A stretch of 52,108 bases of DNA from Lachnospiraceae bacterium (GCA_949383255.1 CASJPF010000026.1:1-52108); one strand, 5' to 3'; positions 42,959 through 51,813 are shown, counted from the stretch's first letter. Translations and numbers: made by a program. Notes: generated by a model not told the origin, from the sequence alone.

Positions 42959-43046
42959 CGTTATGCGCAGATCTGTGCAGAGGAAATAAGCCGCTATAGC
43001 GGCGCATAGATCGTGCGCGAGTAGGGGATTTTCTTCTACTTAATTA
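42959..43046 (+). repeat. Intergenic repeat, module A
   Basis: GCGCAGATCTGTGC with GCATAGATCGTGCGC around AGAGGAAATAA and an inner GCCGC-tat-AGCGGC hairpin, then GAGTAGGG...TCTACTTAATTA. Compared with the copy at 13886, paired changes keep the stems (CCAC/GTGG becomes CCGC/GCGG; ACC/GGT becomes ATC/GAT). Confidence 0.8.
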
Positions 43047-43073
43047 GATCCTAAATAGAAGGAGTGTATTATA

Positions 43074-43349
43074 ATGGACATCAGGATCAATGATAGTGAC
43101 AAAATTACAATGACACATACGGGGTTGCTTCCAGGAAAGAAAGGGAAAGTGATTCATGTGTGCTTTGAGCGGAAGACAGGTGACAGGAACGATTATGCAG
43201 AGATTGTACTGCCAAGCAGAGTTGTGGTTAATTCCAAAGGCTTTGACGAGGGTGAGATTGCACAATTACAATTGTACTTGAAAGAACAGGAAAAGAGCAT
43301 TATAGAAAATGCAAAACAAATCAATCATGACTTGATTTTTAAACTCTAA
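43074..43349 (+). CDS. Small hypothetical protein before the histidine kinase
   Basis: 91 residues, soluble. The first half is strand-rich (MDIRINDSDKITMTHTGLLPGKKGKVIHVCFER) and includes YAEIVLPSRVVVNSKGF. The second half is one long helix (EGEIAQLQLYLKEQEKSIIENAKQ). No family recognised. GAAGGAG before ATG 43074 is good. It lies 16 bases upstream of the hybrid kinase gene in the same direction and is likely translated from the same transcript, so a regulatory or sensing partnership is possible but unproven. Confidence 0.75.
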   Translation: MDIRINDSDKITMTHTGLLPGKKGKVIHVCFERKTGDRNDYAEIVLPSRVVVNSKGFDEGEIAQLQLYLKEQEKSIIENAKQINHDLIFKL

Positions 43350-43365
43350 GGAAGATATTGCTCAA

Positions 43366-45447
43366 ATGAAAAATCAACTAAAAAAGTGGATGCAGAGATT
43401 CCAAAATAAAAAGATTGCTTCGTTAAAGTATCTAAATAATGTGTTGATGTATTTTAATCAGGAGTATTTTGAGATTTATGTGGTTGACTTAAATCAGGGG
43501 GATTATGAGATTATTCGGTCGGCGCAGCGGCATGATGATTCTGCAAAAAAGGTGACAGGCGATTTTGTGCACCTTATGCATAAGGCGATTGTCACATGGC
43601 CAAAACCGCCATATCGGGAGCGGTTCAATCAACTGACAAACTTAGAACAAATTAAAAGACGGTTTGCGGCAGGGGAGAAAAAAATAGAATTTATCTATAA
43701 ATCCTATGATGAGAAGTGGAAAAGACTTGAGTGTTTTCCAATACCAGAGTATGCTGCCAACAATGAGAAAATGATTTTTGCACTTAGGGATTACAATGTG
43801 GAAATGCAGATGAGAACTGACGAAGCACTAGCGTCTGAGGCGATGAACAACATTTATACATTGGTTGCTTTTCGCGATATTGAAGCGAATCGATATGAAT
43901 GTCTTCATCGGCGTCTGGAGGAGATTATAGATTTTCCAGAAAAGGGTTCCTATGCAGATTTGGAAGCACTGATATTGCGGCATATTCATCAGGAGGATAT
44001 TGAAAAGTTTCGTACAGAACTGTCAGATGAACGAATTGCACAGGAGGGACGCGCAGAATGCGAATATCGGATTCGAGACAAAAATGGAGAATACCATTAT
44101 TATCGACAATATAATGCGAAGGTAAATATTCTTTCCGGTTCAAGAATCGTGATTTTGATTCGTGATATTGATGAATCCAAAAAACACGCGATATGGGAGG
44201 CACAACAGCTTCAAAAAGAACTGGAGATGACAAAACTTCTAGCGAAGAAAAGCAAGGATTTGGAGAAGGCACTGCAGCAGGCAGAAAATGCCAACAATGC
44301 AAAAAGCAAGTTTTTGTCGAATATGTCACATGATTTGCGCACCCCAATGAATGTTATATTAGGCATGGCATATCTTGCAAAAAGACATATTGATAATGAA
44401 GCGGAAGTGAATCGCTGCTTGGACACAATATTGTTATCTTCTCAAAATATGCTCGCGTTGATAAACGACGTGTTGGATATGAACAAAATTGAGAGTGGAG
44501 TGATTGAAGTACGTGAGAAAAATGGAGATATTGTTAAATTAATAGAAGATATTGAAATATTGATCCGCAATCGCTGTGAAGAAAATCAACAGATTTTTGC
44601 AGTTGACTGTGAACGAATTACACATCGTTATCTGCGTATGGATGAACTTAGAGTGCGTCAGATCATTATCAATATTCTTTCTAACGCTATAAAGTATACG
44701 CCTGCATTTGGCAGAATTAGTCTGGAGGTATTTGAACAGACAGGAAATACAGAGTCACAGTGTTGTATTATTTTTATTATTCGAGATAATGGAATTGGAA
44801 TGAGTGATGATTTTGTGCAACGTGCCTTTGAACCTTTTGAGCGTGAAAATACAGATTTGTCTGAGCGAGTGGAGGGAACAGGACTTGGCATGGCAATCAT
44901 AAAGAATCTAGTAGATCTTATGAAAGGACAGGTCAAAATTGACAGTATGGTTAATGTGGGAACAAAGGTCACGGTGCGCCTTCCGTTTATGATATGCAAA
45001 GAATGGCAGATTGCCAGTAACTCAGATAATTTAGAAGTACATGATGCGTATAAGTATCCTGGAAAACGGATTCTCATTGTGGAGGACAAGTATATTAATC
45101 TGGAGATTGTAAAAAGCTTTTTGGAAGATTCTGAACTGATTATTGATGAAGCAGCAAATGGGAAAGAAGCTGTTGACAAAATAAGAAATGCTGCGGCGGG
45201 AACATACGATCTTGTTTTTATGGATATTAGTATGCCCGTGATGAGAGGAGACGAGGCCGCTGTGTTGATTAGACAGATTGACAGGGCAGATTGTAAAGAG
45301 TTGCCAATTATTGCTATGACAGCAAATGCATTGGAGAGCGATGTGCGAAATTCTTATCGGTGTGGCATGAGTGGGCATATCTCCAAACCAGTAGAACCAG
45401 AGGAGATTTACAAATGTCTGAACAAATGGCTAATAGGCAAACGCTAA
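43366..45447 (+). CDS. Cytosolic hybrid histidine kinase
   Basis: 693 residues without membrane segments. Two PAS-like sensor regions occupy about 20-150 and 160-285. A coiled coil follows (QLQKELEMTKLLAKKSKDLE), then a HisKA domain with the phospho-accepting histidine in SNMSHDLRTPMNVILG (His about 323). The ATPase domain has its N-box NILSNAIKYTP, G1 DNGIGMS and G2 GTGLGMAI. A C-terminal receiver domain has EDKYIN, the phospho-acceptor in DLVFMDISMPVM (Asp about 620) and SKPVEP. No output domain or separate response regulator is adjacent, so the signal must pass to another protein. It overlaps the next gene by 34 bases. The signal sensed is unknown. Confidence 0.93.
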   Translation: MKNQLKKWMQRFQNKKIASLKYLNNVLMYFNQEYFEIYVVDLNQGDYEIIRSAQRHDDSAKKVTGDFVHLMHKAIVTWPKPPYRERFNQLTNLEQIKRRFAAGEKKIEFIYKSYDEKWKRLECFPIPEYAANNEKMIFALRDYNVEMQMRTDEALASEAMNNIYTLVAFRDIEANRYECLHRRLEEIIDFPEKGSYADLEALILRHIHQEDIEKFRTELSDERIAQEGRAECEYRIRDKNGEYHYYRQYNAKVNILSGSRIVILIRDIDESKKHAIWEAQQLQKELEMTKLLAKKSKDLEKALQQAENANNAKSKFLSNMSHDLRTPMNVILGMAYLAKRHIDNEAEVNRCLDTILLSSQNMLALINDVLDMNKIESGVIEVREKNGDIVKLIEDIEILIRNRCEENQQIFAVDCERITHRYLRMDELRVRQIIINILSNAIKYTPAFGRISLEVFEQTGNTESQCCIIFIIRDNGIGMSDDFVQRAFEPFERENTDLSERVEGTGLGMAIIKNLVDLMKGQVKIDSMVNVGTKVTVRLPFMICKEWQIASNSDNLEVHDAYKYPGKRILIVEDKYINLEIVKSFLEDSELIIDEAANGKEAVDKIRNAAAGTYDLVFMDISMPVMRGDEAAVLIRQIDRADCKELPIIAMTANALESDVRNSYRCGMSGHISKPVEPEEIYKCLNKWLIGKR

Positions 45448-46379
45448 TAAAAATATGTGAACTTTGCCCAAGACAATGTCATGTAGATAGGACCATTGGC
45501 AGCGGATATTGTGGTGAAAGTGAAAATGTGAGCGTGGCAAGAGCATCTCTTCACAAATGGGAGGAGCCTTGTATTAGCGGCAAATTAGGCTCTGGCACTG
45601 TTTTTTTCTCAGGCTGTTCGCTTAAATGTGTATTTTGCCAGAATAAAAAGATTTCTGTTGGTGGCAAAGGAAAAATGCTCAGTGTATTACAATTATCAGA
45701 TTTATTTTTGCACTTGCAGGATAGTGGGGCAGAGAATATTAATCTAGTGACACCGACGCATTTTGCCCAGCAGATTGCAGTGGCATTGCAAAATGCCAAG
45801 TTGCAAGGACTGGCAATTCCGGTTGTATACAATACGTCTGGCTATGAGCGGGTGGAAACACTGCGTTTGCTTGAGGGGTTGGTTGATATTTATCTTCCAG
45901 ATTTAAAATATTATAGCAGTCAGTTGTCAGAACGATATTCCAATACACCAGATTATTTTAAATATGCATCACTTGCAATTGAGGAAATGGTGCGTCAGAC
46001 AGGAAATCCTATTTTTGCCGTTAACGAAAGTTCTAAAAAACAGATGATGAAGCGCGGAGTAATTGTCAGACATATGGTTTTGCCCGGGCATACAAAAGAT
46101 TCCAAAGAAGTGATTAAATATTTATATGATACCTATGGAGAACATATTTATATAAGCATTTTAAATCAATATACCCCAATGCCAAATTTGCAAGATTATC
46201 CAGAGCTTAACAGGCGGGTGACAAAGAGGGAGTACAATAAGGTGGTTGACTATGCAATTTGTCTAGGTGTGCAAAATGCATGGATACAGGAAGGTAATAC
46301 TGCAAGAGAAAGTTTTATTCCTGATTTTGATGTTTTTGGAGATTATTTATCTCAGATGGAAAAACCTTCCACTCTATAA
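45414..46379 (+). CDS. Radical SAM protein, PflA-related (COG1313 type)
   Basis: 321 residues from ATG 45414, which has GAGGAG upstream; longer and slightly shorter starts are possible. FSGCSLKCVFCQN holds the CxxxCxxC that binds the [4Fe-4S] cluster and S-adenosylmethionine. An N-terminal CELCPRQCHVDRTIGSGYCG motif adds further cysteines, typical of the PflA-like group annotated as COG1313. The remainder (VYNTSGYERVETLRLLEGLVDIYLPDLKY, RGVIVRHMVLPGHTKDS) follows the same group. Substrate is unknown; members are often mislabelled as pyruvate formate-lyase activators, yet no pfl gene is nearby. Its start lies inside the kinase gene end, indicating coupled expression. Confidence 0.9.
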   Translation: MSEQMANRQTLIKICELCPRQCHVDRTIGSGYCGESENVSVARASLHKWEEPCISGKLGSGTVFFSGCSLKCVFCQNKKISVGGKGKMLSVLQLSDLFLHLQDSGAENINLVTPTHFAQQIAVALQNAKLQGLAIPVVYNTSGYERVETLRLLEGLVDIYLPDLKYYSSQLSERYSNTPDYFKYASLAIEEMVRQTGNPIFAVNESSKKQMMKRGVIVRHMVLPGHTKDSKEVIKYLYDTYGEHIYISILNQYTPMPNLQDYPELNRRVTKREYNKVVDYAICLGVQNAWIQEGNTARESFIPDFDVFGDYLSQMEKPSTL

Positions 46380-46460
46380 GTGGCGGGTAAAATACAATTT
46401 TATCTTAGTAGGAGTACAATCTCTGACTGAGATAAGCATCTGTAGGATTCGCGCCGCAGC

Positions 46461-46481
46461 AAGAATGCCGATAGCATTCTT
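46461..46481 (+). other. Short hairpin between radical SAM and HAD genes
   Basis: AAGAATGC-cgata-GCATTCTT, an 8-bp stem followed by AT-rich sequence. Possibly a weak terminator; the rest of the 46380-46519 gap shows nothing clear. Confidence 0.4.
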
Positions 46482-46519
46482 AAATATAATTTGTGTTTAT
46501 ACAATAGGGAGGGGTTATG

Positions 46520-47251
46520 ATGTATCAGAATTATATTTTTGATTTGTATGGAACTTTAGTTGATATTCATACAGATGAAGCCAGCAAAAATTTTTTTAAG
46601 AAATATGCAAAGTGGCTTAGAAAACAAGGATTTCACTTTGAATGGAAGTCGTTTTATAAACTGTATACTGCAATAGAAAAGAGACATCGGGAAGAAGCCA
46701 AATGTTTGGGCAAATATACATATCCAGAAATTCGGGTGGAAAATGTATTTCAGGAAGTATTTTCGGCAAACGGATATGCGCTTTCCGATGAACAGACACA
46801 GTTTTTATGTGAAAACTTCCGACGAATTTCATTAATACATTTGTGTTTGTTTCCAGATACAATTGCATGTCTTGATGGATTAAAAAAGGCTGGAAAAAAG
46901 ATTTATTTGCTCTCCAATGCACAGAGAAGTTTTACATGGCAGGAATTGGAATTGACGGGGATTATTCCTTATTTTGACGGGATACTGATTTCTTCTGACG
47001 AGGGTTGTATGAAGCCAGACTCAGAATTTTATAATAAGTGTTGTGAGCGGTATCATCTTGACAAGACGCAGTCTGTAATGATTGGAAATGAATTAAAATC
47101 TGATATGGCGGGTGCAGCGGCAGCAGGAATCGATGCATTTTATATCAATCGCTATGCTGTATTGCATCAGGAGGACAAACCAATTTATCAGTATATATCC
47201 CCAAATGGCGCTCTTTTAGAAGTGCTTGCTCAGACAGGAGTTTCTATATAA
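46520..47251 (+). CDS. HAD superfamily hydrolase, DxY-type motif I
   Basis: 243 residues from ATG 46520, or 244 from ATG 46517; GGGAGGGG upstream suits 46520 better. Motif I is FDLYGTLVD, with Tyr in place of the second Asp, as in haloacid-dehalogenase-like members. Motif II is YLLSNAQRS, motif III the lysine in CMKPDSEFY, motif IV GNELKSDMAGAAAAG. A helical cap lies between residues about 15 and 95. Members hydrolyse small phosphorylated or halogenated compounds in the cytosol; which one is not clear here. The next gene starts 22 bases downstream. Confidence 0.88.
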   Translation: MYQNYIFDLYGTLVDIHTDEASKNFFKKYAKWLRKQGFHFEWKSFYKLYTAIEKRHREEAKCLGKYTYPEIRVENVFQEVFSANGYALSDEQTQFLCENFRRISLIHLCLFPDTIACLDGLKKAGKKIYLLSNAQRSFTWQELELTGIIPYFDGILISSDEGCMKPDSEFYNKCCERYHLDKTQSVMIGNELKSDMAGAAAAGIDAFYINRYAVLHQEDKPIYQYISPNGALLEVLAQTGVSI

Positions 47252-47273
47252 TTTAGAAATTGGAGGTGTGATT

Positions 47274-47549
47274 GTGCTGACAAGAGAAGATTTTCTTTCG
47301 CTAAATTTTGTGAAAAAAGAGGATTTTACAGGAAGCTTTCAAGGGATGCGGTTTATGCTGCACCAAGAAGAGATAGAGGAAGAGAAAAAACTGAAGGTCT
47401 ATCTTTGGAGTGAACCATTTGGATTTGAGGCGACACCTGAGGAAGAAAAGATTTCGCAGTTGTTTCCGTTTAGCGAGGAGGGACTAGCGGAGGCGATTAA
47501 CTGGATGAATGAAAATTATGAGCATATAAGATACAAAAAAAATGAGTAG
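47274..47549 (+). CDS. Small hypothetical protein
   Basis: 91 residues from GTG 47274, chosen because GGAGG lies seven bases upstream; an ATG at 47226 inside the HAD gene is unlikely. The product is acidic and soluble (LTREDFLSLNFVKKEDFTGS, GMRFMLHQEEIEEEKKLKVY, EGLAEAINWMNENYEHIRY), with mixed strand and helix content. I recognise no family. It probably shares a transcript with the HAD gene and ends on a bidirectional terminator that overlaps its stop codon. Confidence 0.75.
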   Translation: MLTREDFLSLNFVKKEDFTGSFQGMRFMLHQEEIEEEKKLKVYLWSEPFGFEATPEEEKISQLFPFSEEGLAEAINWMNENYEHIRYKKNE

Positions 47550-47574
47550 GGAAGTTTATCTCTACTCATTTTTT
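47541..47574. terminator. Bidirectional terminator
   Basis: AATGAGTAG (47541-47549) and CTACTCATT (47562-47570) with T-runs on both strands. It serves the small gene on the left and rpsT on the right. Its GAGTAGGGAAG arm matches the closing hairpin of the intergenic repeats. Confidence 0.85.
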
Positions 47575-47593
47575 ATTTTATTCTATATAGATC

Positions 47594-47857
47594 TTAAGCC
47601 ATCTGATTTACAGCCTTGGATAAACGAGAAACTTTTCTGGAAGCATAATTTTTGTGATACACGCCTTTTGTTGCCGCTTTATCAATAACACTTGTCGCGT
47701 TCAATAAAGCCGCCGCCGCCGCTTCCTTGTCATTTGCTTCTACGGCTGTATAAACTTTTTTGATTGCAGTCTTTACACCAGACTTAATCGCTTTATTTCT
47801 ATCAGCTTTTGTTCTGTTGACCAAAATTCTTTTTTTCGCAGATTTGATGTTTGCCAT
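47594..47857 (-). CDS. rpsT: 30S ribosomal protein S20
   Basis: 87 residues, basic and helical: MANIKSAKKRILVNRTKADR at the start, then GVKTAIKKVYTAVEAND and an Ala-rich part ending GVYHKNYASRKVSRLSKAVNQ. This is the S20 protein that binds 16S rRNA early in small-subunit assembly. ATG 47857 is preceded by GGGGAGGTG. The longer in-frame start is rejected because the protein universally begins MAN(I)KSA. A strong promoter lies about 105 bases upstream. Placement next to gpr and spoIIP is common in clostridia. Confidence 0.98.
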   Translation of the reverse strand: MANIKSAKKRILVNRTKADRNKAIKSGVKTAIKKVYTAVEANDKEAAAAALLNATSVIDKAATKGVYHKNYASRKVSRLSKAVNQMA

Positions 47858-47962
47858 GCTTGACACCTCCCCTATTTTCTCGATGTGATTCATTTTTAAA
47901 ATCATGAAAATGCTGTTTCGTTAAATTCGGACACGGACGAACTAAAAGAAACATACTTATAT

Positions 47963-47991
47963 ATTGTAATTTATGGAATCTGATCTGTCAA
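47963..47991 (-). promoter_or_regulatory. Promoter of rpsT
   Basis: On the reverse strand, TTGACA (47991-47986), 17-base spacer, TACAAT (47968-47963). The roughly 100-base leader to the start codon could bind S20 or another regulator; not tested here. Confidence 0.8.
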
Positions 47992-48058
47992 TACATATTC
48001 TTAAAAAAATCAGAAAAAATAACCAATAGAAAAAATAGAAAAGACAGGGGGAATTAAG

Positions 48059-48982
48059 ATGCAGCAGTTTCAGATTCGGACAGATTTGGCATTGGAAGCG
48101 ACAGAGAGTGTCAGAAAGCAGGCATCAGGACAGATGCGGGGAATTTCCATTGATGAGTACGATATTATGGAAGATGTTCATATATCAAAAGTGGTTATTA
48201 TGACAAAGAATGCAGCAAAGTGTATGGGAAAACCAATGGGAACTTATATTACATTGGAGGCCTCTGCCCTTCAAGAGAGTGATGAGGACTATCACAGGGA
48301 GATATCCGAGGAATTAGCAAAACAGCTCAAAAGTGTTCTGCCAGATATTGATAAAGAAGAGCGCTCTATTTTGGTGGTAGGGCTTGGAAATCGTGATGTG
48401 ACTGCCGATTCGTTGGGACCCTGTACTGTCGACAATCTATTCATTACAAGACATATTATAAAGGAGTATGGCAAACAGGCATACAGGGCTTCCAAAATTC
48501 ATCAAATTAGTGCACTTGTGCCAGGAGTGATGGCAAAGACTGGCATGGAAACGGCTGAGATTATAAAGGGAGTAATAAAAGAAACAACACCGGACATAGT
48601 AATAGTAATAGATGCGCTAGCGGCAAGAAGTATTAGGCGATTGAATCGGACGGTGCAGATAACAGACACTGGTATTCATCCGGGGTCTGGGGTGGGAAAT
48701 CACAGAAATGCGCTCACAAAGGAAAGTCTTGGTGTTCCTGTGATTGCAATTGGTATTCCTATGGTGGTAGATGCAGGAACAATTGTATCTGATGCGCTTG
48801 AGAAGCTATCGGAGGAATATGATGGTGGAAAAGCATCCTTGGATTATTTTAGGAATAGTACAGATACACAGCTTCATAATATGTATGTAACAGCAAAGAA
48901 TATTGACGAGACGACAAAGAGGCTTAGCTTTACACTGTCAGAGGCTATCAATATAGCGCTGGATATGGAGCAGGAGGAGTAA
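48059..48982 (+). CDS. gpr: GPR germination protease
   Basis: 307 residues. This endopeptidase is made as a zymogen in the forespore and degrades small acid-soluble spore proteins at germination. The start QIRTDLALEATE is the typical propeptide/early region, followed by ILVVGLGNRDVTADSLGP, HQISALVPGVMAKTGMETAE, VIVIDALAARS, and ITDTGIHPGSGVGNHRNALT. The active-site aspartates are expected in the GNRDVTADSLGP and VIDALA segments. GGGGGAA before ATG 48059 fits. It starts divergently from rpsT and is followed after three bases by spoIIP, so the two form an operon. A sigma-G promoter is expected, but I could not identify it confidently. Confidence 0.96.
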   Translation: MQQFQIRTDLALEATESVRKQASGQMRGISIDEYDIMEDVHISKVVIMTKNAAKCMGKPMGTYITLEASALQESDEDYHREISEELAKQLKSVLPDIDKEERSILVVGLGNRDVTADSLGPCTVDNLFITRHIIKEYGKQAYRASKIHQISALVPGVMAKTGMETAEIIKGVIKETTPDIVIVIDALAARSIRRLNRTVQITDTGIHPGSGVGNHRNALTKESLGVPVIAIGIPMVVDAGTIVSDALEKLSEEYDGGKASLDYFRNSTDTQLHNMYVTAKNIDETTKRLSFTLSEAINIALDMEQEE

Positions 48983-48985
48983 GGT

Positions 48986-50266
48986 GTGGATATCAGCTAT
49001 AAAGTAAAAAGGTATGGGATATTTATTTTTGTATTCCTGCTGGTGTTGGTGCAGCTTTTGATGCGTGCAGCAAACGACATAGAAAACAGTATTGGAGATG
49101 GTGCAGAAAATAGGGAAACGCTGGGGGAAAAGCTTTACAGTGTAGCTATAAAACAAGGAATAAAACTTTCTAGTTCGTATATGTTGTATTTGAGTGGTGA
49201 TGAAAAAAGTGGAATGCCTTATCGGATTTCAAAAAATTTGCCTTTGGAACAATGTTTGTTGTTGGAGGCAGAGGATGATGGTCATATGACAGAATATAGA
49301 CAGCCGTCTGCATTGGAAGAGATGGCAGTTGCTGAAAATAACATGGCGTATCAAAACAGTCTTGTAAATGAGGTTGAAATTGAGAATCATGAGGCAAATG
49401 TGACCCAGAGTGGGCAACAGCAGGAATTGGAAGATGCTGTATTAGCAGAAAATACAGCATCGACAGGAACATTTGTACCTGTGCTGGCTCCAGTTGCAAA
49501 GTATTCAGAACAACAATTAATAGAACCCGATTTTATAAAAAAAACATTTTATTCGGAAGATCCGACTACAAAGATTCGAGCGGATCAACTTCAATATAAT
49601 ACATTGATGGGATTTGATGCAGGAATCAAACAGGACAATAGTAATGTTCAGATTTTAGTATATCATACGCATTCTCAAGAAACGTACATAGATTCGACAG
49701 GAGGAGATTCCAACACATCCATTGTTGGAGTTGGGGAACATCTGTGTGAAATTCTTAGAACACAATATGGATTTAATGTGTTGCACCACATAGGAGAATA
49801 TGATGTGGAAAGCAGGGATTATGCCTATTCTAATGCCATGTCAGGTCTTGAAAAGGTACTTGCGGAGAACCCTACTATAGAAGTTATGATTGATTTGCAC
49901 AGGGACCAGACAAATCCTGACACAAAACTTGTGACAACTGTGCAGGACAGACCAACAGCAAAATTTATGTTTTTCAATGGTTTGTGCTATACAAATGCAT
50001 TGGGAACACTGACAAATCTTCCTAATCCTTATGTACAGGACAATTTGTCCTTTGCGTTTCAGATGCAACTGACAGCAGAGGAATATTATCCGGGGCTTAC
50101 GAGGCGTATTTATCTGAAAGGATATCGATATAATTTACACTTTCGACCTAAGAGTCTATTGATTGAACTTGGTTCTCAGACAAATACGGTTGAGGAAGCA
50201 ATGAACGCTTGTGATCCATTAGCTCATATTATTGCAATGGTGCTCAATGGAAAAAATAAAGAGTAG
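48986..50266 (+). CDS. spoIIP: Stage II sporulation protein P
   Basis: 426 residues. SpoIIP is a forespore-engulfment peptidoglycan hydrolase (amidase/endopeptidase) that works with SpoIID and SpoIIM. A single N-terminal membrane anchor is visible (YGIFIFVFLLVLVQLLM), then a variable acidic linker rich in Glu and Asn (residues about 90-190), then the catalytic domain beginning at TLMGFDAGI, with ILVYHTHSQETY (zinc-ligand histidines), MIDLHRDQ and LLIELGSQTNTVEEA. Catalytic motifs are intact. GTG 48986 follows AAGG. It lies three bases after gpr, the usual clostridial order. Confidence 0.96.
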   Translation: MDISYKVKRYGIFIFVFLLVLVQLLMRAANDIENSIGDGAENRETLGEKLYSVAIKQGIKLSSSYMLYLSGDEKSGMPYRISKNLPLEQCLLLEAEDDGHMTEYRQPSALEEMAVAENNMAYQNSLVNEVEIENHEANVTQSGQQQELEDAVLAENTASTGTFVPVLAPVAKYSEQQLIEPDFIKKTFYSEDPTTKIRADQLQYNTLMGFDAGIKQDNSNVQILVYHTHSQETYIDSTGGDSNTSIVGVGEHLCEILRTQYGFNVLHHIGEYDVESRDYAYSNAMSGLEKVLAENPTIEVMIDLHRDQTNPDTKLVTTVQDRPTAKFMFFNGLCYTNALGTLTNLPNPYVQDNLSFAFQMQLTAEEYYPGLTRRIYLKGYRYNLHFRPKSLLIELGSQTNTVEEAMNACDPLAHIIAMVLNGKNKE

Positions 50267-50395
50267 TTTAAGGGTTACTATTTTTATAAAAAGGTGATAT
50301 ACTATGAGTATTCCATAAAAAATAAGGAGCTGTGAGAAAATAGAAGAAATTTTCTACAAATCCTAAGTACAGATTACGAAAGGAAGGAATTTATT

Positions 50396-50707
50396 ATGGC
50401 AGTAATACACTTAACAGAGGCAAATTTTGACAAGGAGGTACTAGCATCAGATATTCCGGTATTGGTTGATTTCTGGGCACCGTGGTGTAATCCATGCAGG
50501 ATGCTTTCTCCAATCGTAGAGGAAATTGCAGAAGAGGTTACAGATGTAAAGATTTGCAAAGTGAATATTGATGAGGCAAGCATTCTTTCAGATAGATATG
50601 GAGTGATGTCAATTCCAACTCTAATTTTATTTAAAAATGGAGAAATTGCAGCAAAGTCAGTTGGCGCAAAACAAAAACCGGAGCTCATGGATTTTATCAG
50701 GGCATAG
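50396..50707 (+). CDS. trxA: Thioredoxin with CNPC active site
   Basis: 103 residues, a complete single-domain thioredoxin. VLVDFWAPWCNPCRMLSPI is the active-site helix with WCNPC in place of the common WCGPC. The cis-proline is in GVMSIPTLILF, and the fold ends in VGAKQKPELMDFI. It reduces cytosolic disulfides, presumably using thioredoxin reductase encoded elsewhere. The Asn between the cysteines should change redox potential; such variants occur in anaerobes. GAAAGGAAGG before ATG 50396 is strong. The next gene begins two bases after its stop, so they are co-transcribed. Confidence 0.95.
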   Translation: MAVIHLTEANFDKEVLASDIPVLVDFWAPWCNPCRMLSPIVEEIAEEVTDVKICKVNIDEASILSDRYGVMSIPTLILFKNGEIAAKSVGAKQKPELMDFIRA

Positions 50708-50709
50708 GA

Positions 50710-51699
50710 ATGGGAGAAAGCAGAAACGAAGTGCTGAGCCTGCATATTTTCAAGGCATCTAAAATCGCTCTGGCAGCGGTGCTGTCAATTTTGGCGGCAA
50801 ACCTGCTAGGGCTGAAATATGCCGTGACGGCTGGAATTATTACAGTATTGAGTATACAGAACACAAAGCGTGAGACGTTGAAAACCGCTAGAAATCGAGG
50901 TCTGGCTTTTTTGTGTGCATTGATTATTTCATATGTTTGCTATTTGTGGCTGGGGTTTCGTGTCAGGGCATTTATTCTCTATCTGTTTTTCTTTGCATTT
51001 CTGTGCCTCAATGTAGGATGGGGAGAAGCGATTGCTATGGATTCCGTACTGATTTCGCATTTTTTGACAGAACAAAATTTTGGTATGGAAATGATAGTGA
51101 ATGAACTATTGCTGTTAATTGTAGGGGCATTTTTTGGAATATTGATTAATCTTCATTTAAGAAAAAAAGAAGATGAGTTTGATAAATTGTCAATGTATGT
51201 CGATGAAGAAATCAAAGGAATAATTCACAAGATGGCGGAAAATTTAATGCGGGAGGATAAGACAAGATACAATGCAGACTGTTTTAAACATCTTGAGAAT
51301 AAGATTTATCTAGCAAAAGAATGTGCAATTAGAAATTGGAATAATACACTCTGGAGTCAGTCTTCTTATGAGCTTGACTATATTAGAATGCGGGAGAACC
51401 AGAGCCGGGTTTTAAGAAATATTTATAATAGTATTATTTTGATAAAGATGCTTCCGACACAGACAATGCAAGTCGCTACATTTTTTAAGGAGATAGAGGC
51501 ACAATATCATCGTGAGAATGATGTGGAGGGACTCTTAAATATTTTGCAGAAAATGCTTTCTGATATGAAACTTGAGAATCTTCCACAAAGTAGAGAGGAG
51601 TTTGAAGCAAGAGCACTTCTGTTTTATACATTAATGCAATTGGATGAATTTCTAAGACTGAAAAATAGGTTTGTGGTAGCACATCAGAATCATTTGTGA
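50710..51699 (+). CDS. Aromatic acid exporter-like membrane protein
   Basis: 329 residues. Four to six membrane segments fill the first 150 residues (IALAAVLSILAANLLG, YAVTAGIITVLSI, GLAFLCALIISYVCYLWLG, ILYLFFFAFLCLNVGWG, IVNELLLLIVGAFFGILINL). A cytosolic helical domain follows (residues about 155-329). This is the layout of the aromatic acid exporter / FUSC-like family (YqjA-type) of Firmicutes, which are often annotated only by homology. The 5' end has LKYAVTAGIITVLSIQNTKRET, typical of the group. It starts two bases after trxA. No strong terminator was found downstream. Substrate unknown. Confidence 0.88.
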   Translation: MGESRNEVLSLHIFKASKIALAAVLSILAANLLGLKYAVTAGIITVLSIQNTKRETLKTARNRGLAFLCALIISYVCYLWLGFRVRAFILYLFFFAFLCLNVGWGEAIAMDSVLISHFLTEQNFGMEMIVNELLLLIVGAFFGILINLHLRKKEDEFDKLSMYVDEEIKGIIHKMAENLMREDKTRYNADCFKHLENKIYLAKECAIRNWNNTLWSQSSYELDYIRMRENQSRVLRNIYNSIILIKMLPTQTMQVATFFKEIEAQYHRENDVEGLLNILQKMLSDMKLENLPQSREEFEARALLFYTLMQLDEFLRLKNRFVVAHQNHL

Positions 51700-51784
51700 A
51701 AACTGTAGATGGCTAAATTTTAATTTTTTGAGATAGGTGAAAATAAACACGGAAAAAAATAATGGAAAAAATTGAAATTTGTTG

Positions 51785-51813
51785 TTGACAGATGAAGAAT
51801 GTCGTGGTAAGAT
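51785..51813 (+). promoter_or_regulatory. Strong promoter P1, probably rRNA operon
   Basis: TTGACA (51785-51790), 17-base spacer, TAAGAT (51808-51813), preceded by A/T tracts like an UP element. The following sequence GTCGCTGGGATAAACAAGCAA is partly repeated after P2. Confidence 0.75.

Noticed and set aside
1049..43046. CRISPR array made of the recurring repeats
   Set aside because: Copies are kilobases apart, irregular in length and orientation, and have no spacers or cas genes.
46380..46519. tRNA gene or riboswitch in the gap
   Set aside because: No cloverleaf or conserved tRNA boxes; only short hairpins are seen.
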